NCBI GenBank assembly: GCA_027036095.1
Contig: JALVTA010000024.1
Span: forward strand, 1 to 12,728
From: Thiotrichales bacterium
GTDB lineage: Bacteria > Pseudomonadota > Gammaproteobacteria > Thiomicrospirales > Thiomicrospiraceae
Length of the DNA: 12,728 bases
Reading direction: 5' to 3'
Shown: positions 5,871 through 11,303 of the stretch, piece after piece
How the letters are laid out: every line of letters starts with the position of its first letter
Position numbering within the stretch: position 1 is the first letter of the stretch
The notes under the pieces: model-generated
The model's input: the letters and a program-made list of their open reading frames with translations, nothing else
Told to the model about the DNA's origin: nothing
Database searches by the model: none
Translations under genes and position numbers: made by a program

Positions 5871-6180
5871 ATTCGCACGCATGGCCGCGGAGCTGATCCT
5901 GGCCATGTTCGCACGAGGCTACGAGGTCACGTTGGGCGATGCCTATCGTGACCCTCGTGTATTTGGCGCGGTGGGAACGAAGAAGGGGTATGGCAATCCG
6001 GTATCCTTGCACAAGTCGCGCCTCGCCATTGACATCAATCTGTTCAAGGATGGCAAATACCTGACGACCACCGAGGACCACCGTGAGTTCGGCGAGCTGT
6101 GGGAATCCTGGGGCGGGTCGTGGGGCGGACGATTCGATGACGCGAATCACTACAGCCTGGAACACAACGGGAGGAAGTGA
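5845..6180 (+). CDS. Endolysin, M15-family L-alanyl-D-glutamate endopeptidase type
   Basis: This 111-residue protein carries the full zinc-peptidase signature of VanY/T5-endolysin-like M15 enzymes. Residues SLHKSRLAIDIN place His56 and Asp63 seven apart; DDANHY places Asp99 and His102 three apart. These spacings match T5 endolysin (ligands His66, Asp73, His133; catalytic Asp130). Thus His56, Asp63 and His102 should bind zinc and Asp99 act as base, cutting the peptide stems of peptidoglycan. 'HREFGELWESWGGSWGGRFDD' is the usual W/G-rich stretch before the catalytic Asp. There is no signal peptide, so export needs a holin. GGAG at 5834-5837 is 7 bases before the ATG, which lies inside the upstream gene. 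The protein is a single domain at the short end for this family, with no separate wall-binding domain. Confidence 0.9.
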   Translation: MSLRTKQSKFARMAAELILAMFARGYEVTLGDAYRDPRVFGAVGTKKGYGNPVSLHKSRLAIDINLFKDGKYLTTTEDHREFGELWESWGGSWGGRFDDANHYSLEHNGRK

Positions 6181-6332
6181 TGCCGATAGAGAAGTGCACG
6201 AAGGGCGGGAAGTCCGGGTATCAATACGGGTCACAGAAGTGCTACACCGGCCCAGGAGCCCGCAAGAAAGCCGTCAAGCAGGGGCAGGCCATCAAAGCCT
6301 CCCAGGCCCGTAAAAAGAGGAAGCCCAAATGA
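6180..6332 (+). CDS. 50-residue basic, Cys-containing phage protein
   Basis: The gene is too short for common ORF cut-offs. It starts by overlapping the endolysin stop (GTGATG) behind GGGAGG (6169-6174) and ends in an ATGA overlap with the next gene. The product reads MPIEKCTKGGKSGYQYGSQK, CYTGPGARKK, then a Lys/Ala/Gln-rich basic helix ending RKKRKPK. The 'KCTK.GK.GY.YGS.KCYTGPGA.KKA..QG.AI.AS' pattern recurs in short phage proteins. Two cysteines (6 and 21) and the many basic residues could suit metal or nucleic-acid binding. There are no membrane segments. It is not an obvious lysis protein despite its position; a virion or DNA-associated role is possible. Function unknown. Confidence 0.62.
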   Translation: MPIEKCTKGGKSGYQYGSQKCYTGPGARKKAVKQGQAIKASQARKKRKPK

Positions 6333-6532
6333 TCCCGAAGAAAGTGTTTAATCCGCGGTCACGACAGCATTGGTTCGGAGTTGCCCTCGGCATTGCCGGT
6401 GGGCTACTGTCCACGCTGCCATCCGTACGTGAGTTCATCCCGGAGCAGGCATACGGCCCGGCGTTTGTAGCGTTGTCCGTGGCTGTCATCGTACTGCGCA
6501 ACATCACCAAAACCCCCATCGACCAGCGATGA
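6329..6532 (+). CDS. Two-TM holin-like membrane protein
   Basis: This 67-residue protein starts at an ATGA overlap with AGAGGA at 6316-6321, 7 bases upstream. Two hydrophobic helices are visible, about residues 15-31 (WFGVALGIAGGLLSTL) and 43-57 (GPAFVALSVAVIVL), separated by a short charged/Pro loop. The end 'LRNITKTPIDQR' matches the 'LR..T.TPI' finish of many small phage membrane proteins annotated as holins. Both ends are basic, consistent with N-in/C-in and a class II holin topology. It lies between the endolysin and the spanins, the usual holin position. Holin function, forming the inner-membrane hole that releases the M15 endolysin, is inferred; the single-TM peptides upstream are rivals for the role. 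Confidence 0.72.
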   Translation: MIPKKVFNPRSRQHWFGVALGIAGGLLSTLPSVREFIPEQAYGPAFVALSVAVIVLRNITKTPIDQR

Positions 6533-6762
6533 TAAAGAAAATCCTCGCTGACTTCTTTGCCCCGCTCGTGGCGATTATCGCGGCGCTCCTGGCGCTGCTG
6601 GCTCGTAAAGCTGCAACGGATGCGAAGGAGGAGCTGCGCAGGGCAGACGAACAACGGGAGTATGAGCAGGCCGGGTCCGAGGCCATTGTTGATGCGCTGG
6701 AGAGAGAACAGGAGATCCGCGATGAGAAGCCTGATCCTGGCCCTCGCGACCATTTCAGTTAG
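6529..6762 (+). CDS. i-spanin (Rz-like) inner-membrane protein
   Basis: The start is in an ATGA overlap with the holin-like gene and has no strong ribosome site, so coupling is likely. The 77-residue product has an N-terminal transmembrane helix at about residues 8-25 (DFFAPLVAIIAALLALLA). A long charged helix follows (residues about 30-66, KEELRRADEQREYEQA..., ALEREQEIRDEK), ending with a Pro/acidic tail. That is the type II membrane protein plus periplasmic coiled-coil plan of Rz-type i-spanins. These pair with an outer-membrane o-spanin to fuse the membranes in the last step of lysis. The o-spanin begins 41 bases before its end in another frame, which is a hallmark of spanin pairs. Somewhat shorter than lambda Rz. 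Confidence 0.76.
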   Translation: MIKKILADFFAPLVAIIAALLALLARKAATDAKEELRRADEQREYEQAGSEAIVDALEREQEIRDEKPDPGPRDHFS

Positions 6763-6967
6763 TGCCTGCGCGCCCCGCGTGGAATATGTCACGCCGCACG
6801 TTGCGCTGCCGAGTCCGCTGATCCTGCCGAAGGTTTCAGACCCTTCCGCATTGGAGTGTCTCGACGAGGAGACGTACCAAACCTTGAAGCTGCGTGATAA
6901 ACTTCAGACCAACAGGCGGCTGCTGTATCGTCAACTCCTGCTCAACCTGAATGGAGCCAGCAAATGA
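6722..6967 (+). CDS. o-spanin (Rz1-like) lipoprotein
   Basis: The start is set at 6722, with AGGAG at 6710-6714 and a 7-base spacing; a longer in-frame opening from 6557 is only read-through of the spanin overlap. The 81-residue product begins MRSLILALATISVSAC. This is a signal peptide with a lipobox (V-S-A-C) placing the lipid-modified Cys at residue 16. The mature part is Pro-rich first (VTPHVALPSPLILPKVSDP), then helical and charged (EETYQTLKLRDKLQTNRRLLY). It would sit in the inner leaflet of the outer membrane and contact the i-spanin. A second Cys (46) lies before the helix. It ends in an ATGA overlap with the second fiber gene. The nested/overlapping arrangement and lipobox make the call firm; this implies a Gram-negative host. 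Confidence 0.82.
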   Translation: MRSLILALATISVSACAPRVEYVTPHVALPSPLILPKVSDPSALECLDEETYQTLKLRDKLQTNRRLLYRQLLLNLNGASK

Positions 6968-8016
6968 GTGCACTCTTCACCAACGGAGCCACGACTTCGT
7001 TGGCTTCCAATATCCTGAGTACTGAGACCACCCTGGTCGTTGCGACAAACACAGGGTCGAAGTTCCCATCCATCACCGGTTCTGACTACTTCACGATCAC
7101 CCTTGAGAAGTCCGGCGTCGTCGAGCACATGAAGTGCACCGCGCGTACGGGGGACACCCTGACAGTAGTCCGTGGGGTCGACGGGTCCACGCCGGTTGAT
7201 TGGAATGCTGGCGATCCAGTCGAGCTGCGACTCATCTCCATGGTACTCGATAATTTCGCGCAGGTGGACTCACCGGTAGCGTTCCAGGACGATGTATCCG
7301 TCGCCGGCACATTGACTGTTACTGGTGCCGCATCACTGTCGAGCACACTCACGGTCTCAGCCGCCACGTCCCTCGGAGGAACGCTGACTGTCACTGGCGC
7401 AACCTCGGTCTCTGACCTTACTGCTTCCGGCACCATCACTGGCACTCTCTCTGGTACAGCATCGAATGCGGATGCACTGGATAATCTGGACTCCACGCAG
7501 TTCCTCCGTTCAGACGTTACGGACCACAAGACCGCTGGGGATCTCATATTTTACGATAACGTGAAGCTCGCACTCGGCACCAGTTCGGACTGCTACTTCT
7601 CGTGGACTGGCTCAGCCCTCGGGCTCGAGTCCGCGACCACGCATATCTTCGACATCATCCAGAATGGTTCGCTGCGGTTCCGGTTTGATGGCGCTCCCGG
7701 CGACTTCCATGCTGCCGGGGACGTTATCGCGGTATCAAACTTCACATCATCTGACCCGGCACTCAAGGATAACATCACCACTCTCACCGGCGCGGTGGAT
7801 CGCATTCGTGCCCTGCGCGGCGTCGGGTTCACCTGGAAGTCCAATGACCGCCCGAGCTACGGTGTGCTGTCCACCGATGTCCGTGAAGTCTTGCCCGATG
7901 CCGTGAATCGCATCGCCGGCATCAATGGCTCCCACGACGTGGTCAACTACAACGCGATCATCGCACTACTGGTGGAGGCCGTGAAGGAACTCGCCGATGG
8001 CTACGCTGCAGCTTAA
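6964..8016 (+). CDS. Short tail fiber with C-terminal S74 self-cleaving chaperone
   Basis: GGAG at 6953-6956 gives a 7-base spacing to the ATG; the product is 350 residues. Residues 1 to about 105 repeat the attachment module of the longer fiber: STETTLVV, DTLTVVRGVDGSTPVDWNAGD, VELRLISMVLDNFAQ. Residues 116-151 are three 12-residue repeats. These are followed by the fiber motif NADALDNLDSTQFLRSD (about residues 168-184) and a short beta region. Residues about 263-350 are the S74-type chaperone: SSDPALKDNI with Ser263 and Lys268 five apart, then SYGVLSTDVREVLPDAV and a C-terminal helix (AIIALLVEAVKELAD). It is thus built like the first fiber but with a far shorter middle. It lies after the lysis genes and overlaps the nozzle gene by 20 bases. 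It may be a short spike, a stalk to which other proteins bind, or an alternative receptor-binding protein. Confidence 0.88.
   Translation: MSALFTNGATTSLASNILSTETTLVVATNTGSKFPSITGSDYFTITLEKSGVVEHMKCTARTGDTLTVVRGVDGSTPVDWNAGDPVELRLISMVLDNFAQVDSPVAFQDDVSVAGTLTVTGAASLSSTLTVSAATSLGGTLTVTGATSVSDLTASGTITGTLSGTASNADALDNLDSTQFLRSDVTDHKTAGDLIFYDNVKLALGTSSDCYFSWTGSALGLESATTHIFDIIQNGSLRFRFDGAPGDFHAAGDVIAVSNFTSSDPALKDNITTLTGAVDRIRALRGVGFTWKSNDRPSYGVLSTDVREVLPDAVNRIAGINGSHDVVNYNAIIALLVEAVKELADGYAAA
7309..7416 (+). repeat. Three tandem 36-bp repeats in the fiber shaft
   Basis: Units at 7309-7344, 7345-7380 and 7381-7416 each encode a 12-residue TLTV..A.S. motif (TLTVTGAASLSS, TLTVSAATSLGG, TLTVTGATSVSD). 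The first and third are the most alike at DNA level. They probably build successive rungs of a triple beta-helical shaft. Confidence 0.65.
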
Positions 8017-9814
8017 TCTTTTCTCCGGGGAGATCCCCCGGATGGGCGACACAAAGATACCCGACAACGCAGCAAGCAAGGCTGTGAACAGTCTGCTTCT
8101 GTCCGGCGATCTGCGTGCGCTCAAGAACCCCGCGCAGCTCTACTACTTCACAGGAGCCTCTGGCACGGTGAAGTGGGCTTTCTACCTTCCGCAGAAAGGC
8201 ACCTATACCGAGCGGTGGGTAGGGTTCACGGAGGATCGCGTCGCATTCCTCAAGGGCCCACTGACAAACGATGCCTATGATCGGTTCTACCTGACAAAGA
8301 CAGGTTCAGCTCCGCTGATGACAACCCGTGATCGCATCGAAGCGGGGTCGTCCGAGTATCTGCTTGGCACTCCTGGCCCGGCCACGGCGCCCACGGCGAC
8401 ACCAGACGGCTCAGGTACTGGCCAGACTGTGACCCGGGCCTACGTCTATACCTGGGTGTCACCATACGGTGAAGAAGGCCCTACATCCCCGCCGGTCATT
8501 GCTACTGGCAAGGATGACGACGTATGGAACCTGTCCGGTTTGGAGACTTCCGTACCTGACGCAGCGCAACGCCCTACGGGTTATACGAAGCGCATCTACC
8601 GCACTGTGACCACAGTGAATGCTACTGCGCAGTATCACTTCGTGGCGGAGATTGCCGACAGTGCGTCTACCTACGCGGACTCGAACAACACCGCGGAGGT
8701 CTCGCTCAACGACTCCTGCGAATCCTTCTATTGGCAACCGCCACCGGCCACCTTGGAGGGGCTGAAGGCGCACCCTGCAGGGTTCCTCGTGGGGTTCACC
8801 GGCCGCGATATCTACTTCAGCGAACCGTATCGCCCGCACGCCTGGCCACCGCAATATGCGTACTCGACGGACCAAGATATCGTCGGCCTGGGGGTGTTCG
8901 GCAATACTGTCGTCGTTATGACGGAAGGCTATCCCTACCTGCTCAATGGCATCCATCCTGCCACCTTGCGGCCTCAGAAGCACAACGCCTCCATACCGTG
9001 CATCTCGCCAGACTCCATTGTGGAGATGCCCTATGGCGTCTACTACGCGGCATCAGACGGCCTGCAGCTGGCCTCAGCCGGCGGTATCATCAACGCCACT
9101 GAGCAGTTGCTGACCGTCGATGAGTGGACGCAGGAATACAACCTTACCAGCCTGCGCGCGGCACGGTACAACGACTTCTACATCGGGTTCTACACCAACA
9201 CGGATGGGTTCATGTTCGCACCGAAGGAGCCGAATGCGACCTTTACCCAGCTCCGCGACGTGTGGGATATCGACGGCATCCAACAAGATCCAATCCTTGG
9301 GAAGACCATAGTTCTGAGCAAGAACAATGTGGCTGAATGGTACCCTCCGGACGGCGCGGAGGTGCTTTACACGTGGCGTTCAAAGAAGTTCACCTTGCCG
9401 AAGCCGGCAAACTTCGGCGTCGCACGAGTCCAGTACACAGACCTTGACCCACAGGTTACTGATAGCGACCTGCGCTCTGTCTACAACGCTGAGCGCATAA
9501 TCTACCCCGGGCGGCCCATCGGCGCCGCGGCAATTGGGGTGGCCAAGGTGTACCCTGTAACCTACGCCTCGCTGTATGGATATCGCGCCCCGCTCGGTGG
9601 GCCTGTGACCTACGAACTATCCAATAGCAGTTCGCTCACCCTGGCGCTGTATGCCGATGGAGACCTGGTTTTTCAGGGTGCTGTGACCTCAACGGAGGCT
9701 TTCCGCCTTCCCTGTGGATACAAGCGGACTCAGTTCGAGGTTGAGATCACTGGCAATGTTCCGGTGAGCTCTGTCAAATTGGCCTCTACTGGCAAGGAGT
9801 TGGCAAGGATATGA
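7997..9814 (+). CDS. Tail nozzle/hub protein (P22 gp10/T7 gp12-type)
   Basis: The ATG at 7997 (AAGGA 7984-7988) lies inside the fiber gene and gives the family-like start 'LNLFSGEIPRMGDTKIPDNAASKAVNSLLLSGDLRAL'. The 605-residue protein shows further marks of podovirus nozzle proteins. These are a YVYTWVSPYGEEGPTSPP segment near residue 152 resembling a fibronectin/Ig insertion, a KRIYRT motif, WQPPPATLEGLKAHPAGFLVGF, and FSEPYRPHAWP near residue 275. DIVGLGVFGNTVVVMTEGYPYLLNG follows, with later strand repeats and a beta-rich C-terminus (ELSNSSSLTLALYADGDLVF). In that family, six copies form the beta-propeller tube through which DNA leaves. No enzyme motif is present. It is followed by genes matching the T7 internal-protein order. 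The family is recognised by pattern; structure assignment is inference. Confidence 0.82.
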   Translation: MATLQLNLFSGEIPRMGDTKIPDNAASKAVNSLLLSGDLRALKNPAQLYYFTGASGTVKWAFYLPQKGTYTERWVGFTEDRVAFLKGPLTNDAYDRFYLTKTGSAPLMTTRDRIEAGSSEYLLGTPGPATAPTATPDGSGTGQTVTRAYVYTWVSPYGEEGPTSPPVIATGKDDDVWNLSGLETSVPDAAQRPTGYTKRIYRTVTTVNATAQYHFVAEIADSASTYADSNNTAEVSLNDSCESFYWQPPPATLEGLKAHPAGFLVGFTGRDIYFSEPYRPHAWPPQYAYSTDQDIVGLGVFGNTVVVMTEGYPYLLNGIHPATLRPQKHNASIPCISPDSIVEMPYGVYYAASDGLQLASAGGIINATEQLLTVDEWTQEYNLTSLRAARYNDFYIGFYTNTDGFMFAPKEPNATFTQLRDVWDIDGIQQDPILGKTIVLSKNNVAEWYPPDGAEVLYTWRSKKFTLPKPANFGVARVQYTDLDPQVTDSDLRSVYNAERIIYPGRPIGAAAIGVAKVYPVTYASLYGYRAPLGGPVTYELSNSSSLTLALYADGDLVFQGAVTSTEAFRLPCGYKRTQFEVEITGNVPVSSVKLASTGKELARI

Positions 9815-10065
9815 CATCTGCCCGCGACAAATCTCTTGCAGCGCTTGCGCCACACCGCCCGCGAGTCAGTGCAACCTCGGCAGTGCCCATGCTGGAGGAT
9901 GCCGCACTGCAACAGTTCCTGGCGTCGTTGGCGCATACACTCGACGTATTGACCAAGGAGCATCCGAACTCACCGGAGGACTGGGCTGTACTCGTTGGCG
10001 ATCTGCGACTGGTCTATGACCGCATCGTCGCTATCGAAGAGCGCCTGGACGCAGCCGGCCTATGA
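9811..10065 (+). CDS. 84-residue helical phage protein, unknown function
   Basis: The ATGA overlap with the nozzle stop and AAGGAG at 9794-9799 support this start. The N-terminal 30 residues are basic and probably unstructured (SARDKSLAALAPHRPRVSATS). Residues about 33-50 form a helix (LQQFLASLAHTLDVLTKE), and after a Pro/Asp turn residues 57-82 form a second (WAVLVGDLRLVYDRIVAIEERLDAA). It has no Cys and no membrane segment. It ends in an ATGA overlap with the GNAT-like gene. Its place between nozzle and internal proteins suggests a virion or chaperone role. No family was recognised. Confidence 0.64.
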   Translation: MTSARDKSLAALAPHRPRVSATSAVPMLEDAALQQFLASLAHTLDVLTKEHPNSPEDWAVLVGDLRLVYDRIVAIEERLDAAGL

Positions 10066-10478
10066 ATTTCGAGCCCTATCGTCCGCAGATTCACATGGAG
10101 TGGGTTGGCAGGATCATCAAGCCTGTATTCACTTCCGACATGAAGGGCATCATGGCCATACGGGAAGACGGCAGTGTGGCCGGCGGTGTGCTGTTGTACA
10201 ACTGGTCCTATAGCGGGGTGCAGCTGCACTATGGCGCCGAGACCCCTATGGTGTGGCGCGCTGGTCTCCATCTTGAGGTGTTCCGCTACGTCTATCAGGT
10301 CTGTGACAAGGTAGTGATCTCCGGGGCTACGCCAGAGAGCAACCTGCGAGCCAGGAAGTTCCAACAGCGCCTGGGGTTCAAGGAGACGGGTCGCATACCC
10401 AATGGTTATAAAGAGGGTGAAGACTATGTTATATTCAGCCAACAGCGGTCTGACTGCAAATATCTGGAGATACTGTAA
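10062..10478 (+). CDS. GNAT-fold protein at the T7 gp13 position
   Basis: This 138-residue protein has the last half of a GNAT acetyltransferase: a strand (KVVISGATPES), then NLRARKFQQRLGFKETGRI, which is the 'N..A...y...lGF...g.i' alpha4-beta region. Closing strands follow (EDYVIFSQQR). The first half has the strand pairs MAIREDGSVAGGVLLYNWS and VQLHYGAE. The usual acetyl-CoA phosphate loop (Q/RxxGxG/A) is not evident: the matching stretch reads MVWRAGLHLEVF. T7 gp13, also 138 residues and GNAT-like (DUF2833), occupies the same place between nozzle (gp12) and gp14, so a virion assembly role without catalysis is the leading idea. The alternative is a true acetyltransferase acting on a host or phage target. 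It starts in an ATGA overlap and ends in a TAATG overlap. Confidence 0.72.
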   Translation: MNFEPYRPQIHMEWVGRIIKPVFTSDMKGIMAIREDGSVAGGVLLYNWSYSGVQLHYGAETPMVWRAGLHLEVFRYVYQVCDKVVISGATPESNLRARKFQQRLGFKETGRIPNGYKEGEDYVIFSQQRSDCKYLEIL

Positions 10479-11299
10479 TGGGCGGCAAAAGTGCTCCTGC
10501 ACCCCCTGACTACACCCCTTTCACCGAGGCTGCCATTGAGTCGGCGAAGCTGGCCCGGCAGACCGCGGTAGACCAGCTCGAGTTCTCCAAACAGCGCTGG
10601 GCGGAGCAGCAGGATCTGCTGCGGCAAGTTCTTGACACCCAGCTCCCTATCATGCGGCAGCAATTCGAGAATGCGCAGAAGGATCGTACACGGTACGAGA
10701 CGAAGTTCCAGCCGCTTGAAGACAATCTCATCAAGGAGTTCCAGAGTTACGCATCCCCTGAGCGGGCCAACCTCGAAGCTGGCCGCGCTCAAGCTGGCGT
10801 AACGGATGCGTTCCAGGCCCAGCGCGCCAACGCCGCGCGCCGCCTTGAGTCATTCGGTGTGGACCCTAGCCAGACTCGTGCTGCTGCGCTCGACCTCGGG
10901 ATGCGCGCCACGCAGGCCGCCACGCAGGCCGCGCAGGGCAATGCTGCCAGAACCCGCGTGGAGAACACGGGCCGGGCGCTCCGGGCGGAGTCCATCAACA
11001 TCGGCCGGGGGCTTCCTTCGCAGGTGGCTGGTTCCTATGGCCAGGCCATCGGTGCCGGCACCAACGCCGTGGGCAACTACAACCAGTCCTTCAACGCTAA
11101 CACGAACTCCCGCGGTATCGCGGCCAACTTCATGAATGCTGGTACAGGGGCCATCAACGCCGGCGCCAGCGCACTGAACATGGGCTATAACAATGCCCTT
11201 GGCGCTGCCAAATATGAGGCGGACAATGGCCTCGGCGCGGCGCTCACGACACTCGGCGGCGCAGCGCTCGGCGGGTGGTCTACAACTTGGGGTGGATAA
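10478..11299 (+). CDS. Internal virion (ejection) protein, gp14-like
   Basis: This 273-residue protein has GGAG at 10466-10469 eight bases before a TAATG start. It opens with MGGKSAPAPPDYTP, a common start of podovirus DNA-transfer or internal core proteins. It continues with a long Gln/Glu/Arg-rich coiled region (residues about 17-95), and an Ala/Gln/Arg-rich helical part (about 96-175: QAGVTDAFQAQRANAARRLES, ATQAATQAAQ). The C-terminal third is Gly/Ala/Asn-rich (SYGQAIGAGTNAVGNYNQSF, GTGAINAGASALNMGY, ALTTLGGAALGG). Such proteins are packed in the capsid and ejected to help form a channel across the envelope. It lies in the T7 gp14 position after the GNAT-like gene and before a larger internal protein. 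No signal peptide is present. The class is clear; the precise ortholog is not. Confidence 0.8.
   Translation: MGGKSAPAPPDYTPFTEAAIESAKLARQTAVDQLEFSKQRWAEQQDLLRQVLDTQLPIMRQQFENAQKDRTRYETKFQPLEDNLIKEFQSYASPERANLEAGRAQAGVTDAFQAQRANAARRLESFGVDPSQTRAAALDLGMRATQAATQAAQGNAARTRVENTGRALRAESINIGRGLPSQVAGSYGQAIGAGTNAVGNYNQSFNANTNSRGIAANFMNAGTGAINAGASALNMGYNNALGAAKYEADNGLGAALTTLGGAALGGWSTTWGG
10907..10930 (+). repeat. Perfect 12-bp tandem duplication in the internal virion gene
   Basis: GCCACGCAGGCC occurs twice in a row (10907-10918 and 10919-10930), encoding the ATQAATQAA run. It is in frame and short; it reflects low-complexity Ala/Gln coding. Confidence 0.6.
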
Positions 11300-11303
11300 C
11301 GCC

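Noticed and set aside
6557..6721. N-terminal extension of the o-spanin frame
   Set aside because: It is Arg/Trp/Ser-rich off-frame reading of the i-spanin; a signal peptide with lipobox starts cleanly at 6722.
2975..8016. Diversity-generating retroelement variable repeat near the fibers
   Set aside because: No reverse transcriptase, no template-like repeat and no C-type lectin end were seen; the fibers end in S74 chaperones instead.
8459..8983. 174-codon minus-strand frame in the nozzle gene
   Set aside because: Arg/Val-rich antisense product inside a strongly recognised plus-strand gene.
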